DNA of 64,000 nucleotides, from positions 1 to 64,000 of the forward strand of contig JAJDUI010000023.1 of NCBI GenBank assembly GCA_022826745.1. Reading direction: 5' to 3'. Origin of the DNA: Thermoanaerobaculia bacterium. Lineage in GTDB: Bacteria; Acidobacteriota; Thermoanaerobaculia; Multivoradales; Multivoraceae. Shown piece by piece: positions 16,244 through 24,439 of the stretch. A model generated the notes under the pieces. It was not told the origin of the DNA, did no database searches, and saw only the letters and a list, made by a program, of their open reading frames with translations. Made by a program: the position numbers and the translations under genes. Position 1 is the first letter of the stretch. Every line of letters begins with the position of its first letter.

Positions 16244-17122
16244 TCAGCCGGCCCGCCGCTCGGCGAGGCCGCTCAGGATGGAGCCGGCGGCGGCCTCGAT
16301 CGCACGGACCGCCGGTCCCGGCGGCAGCTCCGGGTCTCCGGCATCGGAGGCCGCGGCCAGCCGTGGATCGAACGGTATCGAAGCAAGCACCGGGAGTCCA
16401 AGCTCGGGGGCCGTGCCGTCCGAGCCGTCGAACAGGGGTCGGACCTCGTCGCAGCCTTCGCAGGAGTAGCCGCTCATGTTCTCGATCACGCCGAGAGTCA
16501 CGTTCCGGGTTCGCCGCAGAGCGGCGGCCGACCGCGCCACGACGCCTCGCGCCAGTGCGGTCGGAATGGAGACGAGGACAAAACGGGGCCCCGGTCCCAG
16601 GACCTCGGCGTACTGCAGCGTGCGCTCGGCGCCAGGCGGCAGGTCGACCAGGAGAACGTCGAGACGTCCCCAGTCGACCAGCCCGAGCAGTTGCTGGAAC
16701 AGGTTGAACTCGCGGGTGGCGCGCCAGACATGGGAGTCGCCGCGGGCGACGCTGGCGAAGTCCAGGTCCTCCGATTCCGGCACCGCGGAGCCCATCGATA
16801 CGACGCCGAGTCCGGTCGATGTGCGAGGCAGCGCCATGCCGCGCCCGCCCGGAAGCAGGGCCGCGTTCTCAAGGCCGGCGAGACGCGCCTGGCAGGGACC
16901 GTTCAAATCGGCGTCGAGCACGGCACAGCTGCGGCCGCGGCGCTCCATCGCCAGGGCCAGTTGCATGGTCAGGGTGCTCTTGCCGACTCCTCCCTTGCCG
17001 GAGCCGATGGCGACGATGTGCTCGACGCCGGCCAGGGCCTCGGCGATGCGTTCCCGCTGCCGGCCGACCTGGCCGACGATGTCGGAACCGCCGTCATCGA
17101 TCAGGTCGAAGTAGCTCTTCAT
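16244..17122 (-). CDS. Mrp/NBP35-like P-loop ATPase
   Basis: The 292-aa protein belongs to the MinD/Mrp family. The deviant Walker A is GSGKGGVGKST (about residues 40-50), with DADLNGPCQ as the A' motif and LLVDLPPG as Walker B. The Mrp-type signature GVIENMSGYSCEGC includes a CxxC pair, which in Mrp/Ind1/NBP35 proteins binds a bridging Fe-S cluster for transfer to target enzymes. Placed next to a radical SAM enzyme and near Fe-S-rich ActB, it could be a dedicated Fe-S carrier for this locus. A general Mrp role is equally possible. Confidence 0.85.
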   Translation of the reverse strand: MKSYFDLIDDGGSDIVGQVGRQRERIAEALAGVEHIVAIGSGKGGVGKSTLTMQLALAMERRGRSCAVLDADLNGPCQARLAGLENAALLPGGRGMALPRTSTGLGVVSMGSAVPESEDLDFASVARGDSHVWRATREFNLFQQLLGLVDWGRLDVLLVDLPPGAERTLQYAEVLGPGPRFVLVSIPTALARGVVARSAAALRRTRNVTLGVIENMSGYSCEGCDEVRPLFDGSDGTAPELGLPVLASIPFDPRLAAASDAGDPELPPGPAVRAIEAAAGSILSGLAERRAG

Positions 17123-17146
17123 CGCGGGTGCGAGAGTACCAAGTCC

Positions 17147-18043
17147 TCAAGCCGGAGCTGCGTCGTTCTCGTAGCGAATCGTCCTGGCGCCGGGCCTGAA
17201 GCCGTACTCCTCGAGGCGGCCGGCAGGAACCTCCGAAGGATGGACCCGCGGCAGGCGGAGCGGCCGGCCGGCGCGGTCGGCCGCCACCGCGAGGAGGGGA
17301 CGCAACAGCGCAGGGACGGGCGTCTTGCCGCCGAGGGCGAGGATCTCGAGCGGGGCAGCGGACGGAGTCGAGAGAAACGGCAGGGACCGGTCCGCATCGT
17401 CGAGGCTTCGGTGGAGCAGACAGGCCTCGATGCCCCGGTCGGTGGCGATCGCGAGTCCTTGCGGGCGGTCGCGCAGGTTGCCGATGCTCCGCCGCGAGCG
17501 CTGCCAGCAGCGGTCGACCTCCGGGACGGCCTCGAGGTCCGTTTGCGAAACGAGCTCGGAGGCGGAAACGCCGGCGACGAGGTCGACGCCGGGGACGCCG
17601 GCCGGTGCCTCGCCCGGGCAGGAGTAGTCGGTCAGCACGTCTCGCTCGGTGAATCCGCAAGCCTCGAAGAAGCTGCGTCCGAGGGCATCGTCTTCCGCTA
17701 GTTCGGCGAGCATCAGCGTCGGTTCGAGGATCGCCATCTTCTGGCTCAGCGAAGTCATCATGTGGCGGCCGTGACCCCGGCGGCGGTGGTCCGGATGGAC
17801 GGCGACGTGGAGCACCAGGCTGGCGACAGGCTCCCTCTTGGCGGCGATGAGGACGCCGACCGGGTCGGAACCCTCGAACGCGACCATGCAACTGCTGGTC
17901 CAGAGGTCCATCTCCCGGCCCAGCCGCTTCATGTGGTCCACCGTCAGGCTCCAGGGCCGGGCGCCGGAGCCGACGTTGCAGCGTTCGTACGCGTCGACGA
18001 TCAGGGGCACGTCGTCCGAACGGCAGAAACGGTAGGCGGTCAC
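17147..18043 (-). CDS. GNAT-family N-acetyltransferase
   Basis: This 298-aa protein contains an N-terminal GNAT domain of about 150 residues. The acetyl-CoA binding signature is visible as VAVHPDHRRRGHGRHMM, followed by the family's FFEACGFTER. The C-terminal half is not a second obvious GNAT motif and has no name that I can give. The start is GTG at 18043. The substrate is unknown. The gene is 4 bp from the MFS gene stop and 24 bp ahead of the Mrp-like gene. Confidence 0.8.
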   Translation of the reverse strand: MTAYRFCRSDDVPLIVDAYERCNVGSGARPWSLTVDHMKRLGREMDLWTSSCMVAFEGSDPVGVLIAAKREPVASLVLHVAVHPDHRRRGHGRHMMTSLSQKMAILEPTLMLAELAEDDALGRSFFEACGFTERDVLTDYSCPGEAPAGVPGVDLVAGVSASELVSQTDLEAVPEVDRCWQRSRRSIGNLRDRPQGLAIATDRGIEACLLHRSLDDADRSLPFLSTPSAAPLEILALGGKTPVPALLRPLLAVAADRAGRPLRLPRVHPSEVPAGRLEEYGFRPGARTIRYENDAAPA

Positions 18044-18047
18044 CTGT

Positions 18048-19418
18048 CTACTCCGTCCGCGGCGCCGCCTGGGTCGTCAACCTGGCAGAGGAGGACGCGG
18101 CATCGCTCGGCTCCCGTTCGGGTATGCGGAGGATGAGGAGGATCATCATGGAGGAGGCGTACAGGCCGACGAACGTTGTGAAGGCCAGGTCGTAGCTGTG
18201 GAAACGATCGTAGACGTAGCCCGCGAAGGGGACGCCGAGTACCTGGATCGGCAGCAGCATGGGACTCATCAGGCCCATCACGCGGCCGAAGGAGCGGCGG
18301 CCGAAACAGGCCCCGATCAGCGTTCCCCACAACGGCATGATGCCGCCCATGCCGAGGCCGAAGACGGCGACGGAGCCGAGAACCGCCGGATAGCTCTCGG
18401 CCCGGAGCAGGCCGCCGGCGCCGGAGCCCATCAGGCCGACCGCCAGCCACATGGCGCCGCGGCTGCTGAGCCGGTCGCTGATCCAGCCGAACACGATCTT
18501 GCCCAACACTCCCATGGCCGCGATCATGGACAGGCAGAAGGCCGCCTCGACGGGCGGGAAGCCCAGGTCCGTCGCGTGCGCGATGATGTGGGTGAGGATG
18601 GCGGAGTTGGCGCAGAAGCACATCGACACGACGGCGACGATGACCCAGAAGTTGCGGTTCGCCAGCGGCTGCATCCACTCCATGCGCGGGCGTCTGGGCG
18701 GCGCGCCGCCGGCCGTCGGCAGGGGTGTCACTGGTTCGACACCCGCCGGACCTTCCCCGGCCGCCGGCGCCGCCGTCCACTCGCCGGCCAGCGAAGTCGC
18801 TGCCCCGTCGGGGTGCAGGCCTATGTCCTCGGGCCGGTCGATCACCCAGCGCCGGATGGCCGGCAGGACGAAGAGAAGGGTCAGCGCGCCGTAGAGGACG
18901 AACGTGCCGCGCCAGCCGATCAGGTCGATCAGCCGTGTCGCCACGGGCGCCATGACGACGCCCGAGAGGGAGATGCCCATCGTGGCGATGCCGAGAGCCA
19001 TGGCGCGCCGGCGGACGTACCAGTTGGCGACCAGGGTGGAGGCGGTCACGCCACCGATCAATGCGGCCCCCAGGGCCAGGAAAGTGCCGAGGACGAGGTA
19101 GAACTGGATCAGAGTCTGGACCGTGGCGGTCAACAGCAGGCCCAGGGCCAGCAGCCAGGTGCCCGCGGTCATGATCCGTTTGGCGTGACCCTGGTCCAGG
19201 GCGTGGCCGAGGAACGGCGCCACCAGGCCGTTCGTCATGCCAAAGACGGCCACGCCGATACCGACGCCGGTCCGGCCGCCACCGAACTCCGAGGTGAGAG
19301 CGACGAAGAAGGCGCTGAATGAGTAGAAGCCGAAGCCGACGGAGACGAAGAGCGCCAGGAAGGAGACGAAGATGATCTTCCAGCCGTGGAAGGGAGCGTT
19401 GGCGGGAGGCGTCCGCAT
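18048..19418 (-). CDS. MFS transporter (monocarboxylate/oxalate-formate type)
   Basis: The 456-aa protein has about 12 membrane segments in two halves separated by a cytoplasmic loop near residues 200-240. The beginning (PFHGWKIIFVSFLALFVSVG) and the conserved loop AKRIMTAGTWLLALGL resemble the monocarboxylate porter and oxalate:formate antiporter families. Small carboxylates are the likely cargo. The ATG is at 19418. The promoter region in front contains a GC hairpin and the next gene upstream ends 73 bp away, so it may be transcribed separately from the amidohydrolase. Confidence 0.8.
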   Translation of the reverse strand: MRTPPANAPFHGWKIIFVSFLALFVSVGFGFYSFSAFFVALTSEFGGGRTGVGIGVAVFGMTNGLVAPFLGHALDQGHAKRIMTAGTWLLALGLLLTATVQTLIQFYLVLGTFLALGAALIGGVTASTLVANWYVRRRAMALGIATMGISLSGVVMAPVATRLIDLIGWRGTFVLYGALTLLFVLPAIRRWVIDRPEDIGLHPDGAATSLAGEWTAAPAAGEGPAGVEPVTPLPTAGGAPPRRPRMEWMQPLANRNFWVIVAVVSMCFCANSAILTHIIAHATDLGFPPVEAAFCLSMIAAMGVLGKIVFGWISDRLSSRGAMWLAVGLMGSGAGGLLRAESYPAVLGSVAVFGLGMGGIMPLWGTLIGACFGRRSFGRVMGLMSPMLLPIQVLGVPFAGYVYDRFHSYDLAFTTFVGLYASSMMILLILRIPEREPSDAASSSARLTTQAAPRTE

Positions 19419-19430
19419 GATGGTCGTAGC

Positions 19431-19448
19431 GCGGGCCTTCTGGCCCGC
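19431..19448. terminator. Strong GC hairpin between amidohydrolase and MFS genes
   Basis: GCGGGCC-TTCT-GGCCCGC is a perfect 7-bp stem with a tetraloop, similar to the first hairpin of the triple-hairpin repeat (GCGGGTC-TTCY-GACCCGC). It may terminate the upstream transcript, or be a reduced copy of the same intergenic element. Confidence 0.45.
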
Positions 19449-19491
19449 GATCCGGACGCTCGGCGCAAAGCGACGAGCGCCTGTCGTTCGA

Positions 19492-20388
19492 CTAGCTGGC
19501 GGTGTGCCTCAGCAGGTCGTCCAGCTTGAAGACTTCGGCCGCGTTCTCGCGCAGGAATCTCGGCCAGACGTGGTCGCGGAGCGGCAGGTCGTCCATCTCC
19601 GTGAAGATGCGCTCGTAGGAGAGGCCGGGGAAGTAGCCCGCGTGCATGAACTTGTTCGGTCCCCGCTTGTTCGCGAATTCGATCACGTTGCGGGGGTAGT
19701 GCCTGGGCGCCCAGGCCGAGGGCGAGTAGTAGAGGTTGGGCCACTTGAGCATCAGCTTGACGCAGAGGTCGGTCCACGGGTCGCCGCCGTGTCGCATGAC
19801 GACCCGGAGCTCGGGGAAGAACCAGGCGACTTCGTCGAGCAGACCGGGATGCTGGCACTTGTAGGGGACTCGCGGTCCCGGCACGCCGACCAGCATGTTG
19901 ATCGGGATGTCGAGCTCGACGCACTTGGCGTAGATCGGGTAGAAGCGCTTGTCGTCGATCGGCACCTGTGGGTAGGCCAGGCAGGGCGCGGCGGAGGCGG
20001 CGCGGATGGCGGGGTGAAGCCTGACCGTCGCTTCGAGCGCCCGGACGCCGTCCATGCCGGCGTTCGGATCGACGCCGACGGCGCCGAAGAAGCGCCCGGG
20101 GAACTCCTCGAACACCTTGAGCGCCGGTTCCGGGTTCTGGGCGCTGACACCGATCTGGGCGATCCGGACGCCAAAGGCGTCCATCATCGCGACGACATCG
20201 GCCGCCGTCCATGCCTTGTCCATGCGCCGTCCGGCATCCTTGAACAGGTACTGGGCCGGATGGTGGGAGAAGTCCTCCGTCCCGCGGTCACGGCTGAGCC
20301 GGCGCACGGCCTCCATGCCCATGCCGGCGCCGCCGGCGGGAATGTCGAGGAAGAGGTCGACGACGCCGATGTCCCTGGGTCTGCTCAT
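19492..20388 (-). CDS. Amidohydrolase-2 family (ACMSD-like) metal-dependent hydrolase/decarboxylase
   Basis: The 298-aa product starts at ATG 20388 (MSRPRDIGVVDLFLDI), which overlaps the stop of the TolB-like gene. It follows the amidohydrolase-2 TIM-barrel pattern: a region AVGVDPNAGMDGVRALE, then DIPINMLVGVPGP, then LRVVMRHGGDPWTD and NLYYSPSAW, ending with a bundle such as KRGPNKFMHAGYFPGLSYE. These enzymes decarboxylate or hydrolyse aromatic and cyclic acids. The usual N-terminal HxH appears replaced by VDLFLDI and the middle His by MRHGG, so the metal site may be modified. The substrate is unknown. Confidence 0.75.
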   Translation of the reverse strand: MSRPRDIGVVDLFLDIPAGGAGMGMEAVRRLSRDRGTEDFSHHPAQYLFKDAGRRMDKAWTAADVVAMMDAFGVRIAQIGVSAQNPEPALKVFEEFPGRFFGAVGVDPNAGMDGVRALEATVRLHPAIRAASAAPCLAYPQVPIDDKRFYPIYAKCVELDIPINMLVGVPGPRVPYKCQHPGLLDEVAWFFPELRVVMRHGGDPWTDLCVKLMLKWPNLYYSPSAWAPRHYPRNVIEFANKRGPNKFMHAGYFPGLSYERIFTEMDDLPLRDHVWPRFLRENAAEVFKLDDLLRHTAS

Positions 20389-22220
20389 CTTCGCTCCTGG
20401 TCCGGATCCGGGTTGCCGCCGGTGCTCCCGGCGGCGAGTGCGACGACCTCGATGGCGGCCTCGCGCATCGTAACCGCGAGGGTGTTTCCGTCGGGGCTCA
20501 CGCTTGGCTGGAGCGCGCCGAGCACCCCGGTCGTCACCTGTTCCGTAGCGCCGCTCGAGATGTCCACCTGCCACACCTGGAACGGCCCGAAGCGGTTGTT
20601 GCGCGAGTAGAAGAGCGACGCGCCGTCGGCGCTCCATTCGGGTGCGCTGTAAGGCTCGCCATTGGCGAAGGAGAGCACAGCCGTCGGGGTCCCGCCCGCG
20701 GCCGGGACGGTGTAGACGGCGACGCGTCCGTCCTCGAACGAGCGTCCGTAGAAGGCGAGCCGTTCGCCGTCCGGCGAGAAGCGGGCGCCCATCGCATAGC
20801 CCTCGAAGCCGTCGAGCGGGACCCGGAAGGGGTCGGCGACCGCGAGCCCCGTAGCGGGATCGACGGCGATCGTGTACACGGACCCGGGGTTCTCCTCGCC
20901 TGGCGGGCCGTGACTGCTGAAGGCGAGCGTCCGCCCGTCCGGGCTCCAGTCCGGCTCTCCGGTGTCCGCGCCAGGTCCGAACCGCGTGAGTCGTGTGGGT
21001 CGCTCGCTCGCGTCAACCGGAACGAGCCATATGTCGTCGCTCTGCTCCAGGTGCCCGTGGAAGGCGAGCCACCGGCCGTCGGGGGACCAGGCGGCGCCGT
21101 AGTCCTCGTGCTCCTCCGAGAGGAGCGTCCGGACCGTGCCGGTCGGGGCGCCGTCCGCGTCGAGGTCCAGGACGCCGAGGTCGAAGTCGACGGGCATGCG
21201 GAGGCGTCGCCAGGAGAACGTGGTGAAACCAAGCGCCCGTCCGTCAGGGCGCCAGGAAGGCAGGAAGGCGCTCTCGCCGCTTGCCGTTGTTACGTCAACG
21301 GGTTCCCCTCCGCTCGCCGGAACGAGCCCCACCGCGGTGCGCGTGTGGTACACGCTGAGAGCGACGCGCCCGTCGGCCAGCGGGGTCACCGCGAGCACGT
21401 CGTGGCCGTCGCGCGTGAGTCGTTCGGGCGGGCTGCCGTCCAGCGGCACGCGCCAGCCGACCAGGGCCGAGTCGTCGGGACCCGCCGCCGCGAGATACAG
21501 CGTGTCTCCCCCGGGGGACCACTCCACGCGGCTGTCCCATCCGAACCGGAGGTCGGCGGCGAGCGTGCGCGTCTCGCCCGTCGCGATCTCCGTCACGGCT
21601 AGGTCCGCGCGGTACCCTCCCGCGAGCTGAAGGTGCGCGACCGATCGCCCGTCGGGAGAACGCATGGGTGCGGCCCAACCGTCGGCGTCGTCGAAGAGCA
21701 CCGTCGCCTGGCCCTGTCCCGGCTCGTACGCGACCCACGCGCTATCGCCGTCGGCGTGCCGAAGTGCGGTCACGGTTCCGTCGGCCAGCAATCGCGGATG
21801 GTCGACCCGTGCGTCCCCTGGATCCACGATGCGCGACTCCTGGCCGGTGGTCGGGTCCAGGGTCCAGACCCCGTGACTTTCGGGCCGGCGGTCGACGTAC
21901 ACGACGCGCGAACCCTCGGGCGACCAGGTCACCCTGAACCGTTCCGCCGGCGTTGTCGTCAACACGCGCCCCACCCCGGTCGCAACGTCGTAGACCGTCA
22001 GCGATCTGGCGCCTGCGGCAAAGTCGGCGAACACGACGCGGTCGCCGGCAGGCGACGGGATGCCCGGGTAGGCGTCGTAGAGGTCCGTGTGAACGTGTCG
22101 CGCGAGCACGACGTCCGAGACCTCCTCGACGCTGTCTCCGCACGCCGCCGCGAGGAGCGGCGCGGCGACGAGGCCGCGGCACACGGCCGACCGACGCCAT
22201 GTCCGCCGCGGTGACTTCAC
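20385..22220 (-). CDS. TolB/PD40-type beta-propeller lipoprotein
   Basis: The 611-aa protein starts at GTG 22220, directly after the USP fusion gene stop. Its signal peptide ends in a lipobox (LLAAAC, about residue 27), predicting a lipid-anchored envelope protein. The rest is made of WD40-like/PD40 repeats with recurrent SPDG, SPEGSRV, SPDGRWLAF and SPDGERLAF motifs at roughly 45-residue intervals, forming one or two propellers. There is no peptidase domain. Such proteins act as interaction platforms, and co-transcription with the amidohydrolase and respiratory genes does not show the partner. Confidence 0.8.
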   Translation of the reverse strand: MKSPRRTWRRSAVCRGLVAAPLLAAACGDSVEEVSDVVLARHVHTDLYDAYPGIPSPAGDRVVFADFAAGARSLTVYDVATGVGRVLTTTPAERFRVTWSPEGSRVVYVDRRPESHGVWTLDPTTGQESRIVDPGDARVDHPRLLADGTVTALRHADGDSAWVAYEPGQGQATVLFDDADGWAAPMRSPDGRSVAHLQLAGGYRADLAVTEIATGETRTLAADLRFGWDSRVEWSPGGDTLYLAAAGPDDSALVGWRVPLDGSPPERLTRDGHDVLAVTPLADGRVALSVYHTRTAVGLVPASGGEPVDVTTASGESAFLPSWRPDGRALGFTTFSWRRLRMPVDFDLGVLDLDADGAPTGTVRTLLSEEHEDYGAAWSPDGRWLAFHGHLEQSDDIWLVPVDASERPTRLTRFGPGADTGEPDWSPDGRTLAFSSHGPPGEENPGSVYTIAVDPATGLAVADPFRVPLDGFEGYAMGARFSPDGERLAFYGRSFEDGRVAVYTVPAAGGTPTAVLSFANGEPYSAPEWSADGASLFYSRNNRFGPFQVWQVDISSGATEQVTTGVLGALQPSVSPDGNTLAVTMREAAIEVVALAAGSTGGNPDPDQERR

Positions 22221-24374
22221 TCAGGCTTCCGGTTCGCCGCCCTTGCGCTTCTCGTCGAGGGCCGACAGCAGGCCGACCTCGTTCAGGTAGGTCCCCGCTT
22301 TCGCGTCCTTGGCCGCCTCGACCTGGGCTTCACTCCCGCCGGCTTCGGCAAGAGCGGAGAAGGGGCACCTGCCGGCCGTGGTCGCGGCCTTGGCATCGGC
22401 CTCGGCGACGTCGGCAGCCGGCGACTCGTCCGTCTGGCCGATCTCGTAGGCCGCGATCATCTGCTCCATTAGCTCGCGGCCGAGCGCGATGCCTTCCTCG
22501 ACCGTCTTGATGCCGATCTGTGGAACGTGCTTCTCACGGGCCACGAGTTCGACGCGCTCCTGGGTCCGGTCCCGCATGAAGCCGGCGGGAACCCGGAGAA
22601 TGCGCTCGATCGCTTCGCCGGTCCATTCGTGGTTCGAGAGCAGCGGCACCCGGTCGTCGTCGCGGGCGACCAGCTTGCGCTCGTCCGCGGGTGCCTCGGC
22701 GGCGCCGTTGCCGTTAGCCCCGGCAGCCTTCTCGCGGGCCTCGATCGTCACCGGCTCGCCGGTCTCCTCCTCGATCATCACCCGGGCGAACTCGAAGGTG
22801 ACGGTCGGCAGCTTGCTCATCCGTGCCTTCTTCTCGATCCGTGCCTTGGCGCGGCGGCGGCGGTAAGCGTCCTCGATCGTCCTGAGGGCCAGGCGGGCGT
22901 CCGCGGTCCACTTCAGCTTCCGGCCGTCGTAGGTGGTCTCGACCTCGAGGCCGCCTTCCATCTCGGCGATCCGGTCGAGCATCTCCTCGGTGATCTGCTC
23001 AAAGGACTCGCTGCCGCAGACGCCGCAGCGGACGGGATCCGGTTCCGCCGAGGTGACGCCGCACTTGCGGCAGATGAAGGTGGGCCGGCTGCGCGCGAGC
23101 TGCAGAGCGACCTGCTCGGCCAGCGCCTCCGTCTCGCGGGCCGTGTACTTCGGCATGTAGCGGTCCATCGCCTCGTCGAGCACATCGCTCGAGATGACGC
23201 TGTGGCCCTGCTCTACGGCCAGCCGGTAGAGGGCGGTGCGGGCGATGCCGCGCACCTGCTCGGGCACCCGCTTGAAACGCTCCTCGGCCTCGGGCGTCCA
23301 GCGGATGCTCTCCTCGGCCTTGACGTCGAGTTCCGGGTACTCCAGGCGGGTGGTGAGCAGAAGGTCGCAGGGGCAGGAGCGAAGCAGGTTCTCCGCGTTG
23401 CTGCCGAGACCCGTCTCGCTCTCGTCGCTGTGGACGCCGACCCGGCCGATGACCAGCATCCACGGGTCGATCTTCCGGGCGTGATCGAGGACCTTCTGGA
23501 ACGCCTTGCCGTCGAGCAGGGTCTTCGTCAGTTCGACGCCGACCTCGGTCGCCATCGTCTCGGCCACATCGAGGTGCGACTGGTAGATCTGGGCCAGACC
23601 GGTGTCGATGATCTCCTCGTGGAGCTGGTTCTGTTCCTCGAAGCGGAAGATCTTCGCGGCGCGCTCGGTCAGCACGTTGACCACGCCCTTGAACACGGAG
23701 TAGTGCAGGTAGGGGTCGTAGACCGAGATCGCCTCGACCTTCTTGCCGAAGGTCTTCGCCAGGTCGATCGCCGTCATCAGCGCGCCGAAGGACTGGGGCG
23801 AACCGTCGACGCCGACCAGGATCGTGTCGCGGCCGTCGGACTCGGCGTGGTGACCGTTGCCGTTCGTGGCCCCGGCCTTCGCCGGCAGGCTCTTGATGAC
23901 CAGCACGTCCCTGTCCGCGGTGCGGGCGACGCGCTCGCAGACGGAGCCGATCTGGGTGTCGCGGACGCGGCCGATACCCATCACGCCGAGCACCGTCAGG
24001 TCGTAGCCCGACTCGCGGATGTCGCGGACGATCTCGACGTGGTGCTTGCCGTCCATCATCTTCGGCTCGAACTCGAGGCCGGCGTCGTCGCAGACGGCCT
24101 TCATCGGCTCGAGGTAGCTCTCGGAGATGAGCTCCAGGCCCATCGTGATCAGCGAATCGTGGATCTTCCGCTGACGGTCGAGCTCCGTCTCCTCGAGGTA
24201 CTCGTCCGGCAGCGTGTACTCCATCTGCTTGAACCGGTAGTCGTGCATGCTGGCCGCGTAGACGTGGCAGCCGACCATCGTGGAGTCGAACTGCCGGCCC
24301 AGCTCGACCGCCGAGGCGATCGCCTGGTTCGAGTAGTCCGAGTTGTCGACGGGGACGTAGATCGTCTTGTACAT
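22221..24374 (-). CDS. Double universal-stress-protein fusion with zinc ribbon and three PCP_red-like domains
   Basis: The 717-aa cytoplasmic protein starts at ATG 24374 (MYKTIYVPVDNSDYSN). USP domain 1 is at about 1-170 and USP domain 2 at about 185-330 (ILVGVDGSPQS). A PCP_red-like segment follows at about 342-395 (RWTPEAEERFKRVPEQVRG), then a zinc ribbon CRKC...CGVC near 425-450. Two more PCP_red-like segments lie at about 480-535 (KWTADARLALRTIEDAY) and 575-630 (EWTGEAIERILRVPAGFMR). A CPF motif lies near 665 (RCPFSALAEA), the same motif as in the 159-aa protein. The gene follows the respiratory genes by 65 bp. A regulatory or heme-handling role is inferred, not shown. Confidence 0.8.
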   Translation of the reverse strand: MYKTIYVPVDNSDYSNQAIASAVELGRQFDSTMVGCHVYAASMHDYRFKQMEYTLPDEYLEETELDRQRKIHDSLITMGLELISESYLEPMKAVCDDAGLEFEPKMMDGKHHVEIVRDIRESGYDLTVLGVMGIGRVRDTQIGSVCERVARTADRDVLVIKSLPAKAGATNGNGHHAESDGRDTILVGVDGSPQSFGALMTAIDLAKTFGKKVEAISVYDPYLHYSVFKGVVNVLTERAAKIFRFEEQNQLHEEIIDTGLAQIYQSHLDVAETMATEVGVELTKTLLDGKAFQKVLDHARKIDPWMLVIGRVGVHSDESETGLGSNAENLLRSCPCDLLLTTRLEYPELDVKAEESIRWTPEAEERFKRVPEQVRGIARTALYRLAVEQGHSVISSDVLDEAMDRYMPKYTARETEALAEQVALQLARSRPTFICRKCGVTSAEPDPVRCGVCGSESFEQITEEMLDRIAEMEGGLEVETTYDGRKLKWTADARLALRTIEDAYRRRRAKARIEKKARMSKLPTVTFEFARVMIEEETGEPVTIEAREKAAGANGNGAAEAPADERKLVARDDDRVPLLSNHEWTGEAIERILRVPAGFMRDRTQERVELVAREKHVPQIGIKTVEEGIALGRELMEQMIAAYEIGQTDESPAADVAEADAKAATTAGRCPFSALAEAGGSEAQVEAAKDAKAGTYLNEVGLLSALDEKRKGGEPEA

Positions 24375-24439
24375 GGTGTGTCTCTTGTGTTGACGGAGTG
24401 TCGGGTCAGAGAGATTCGGGTGTGTCGGAAGGCTTCGGC

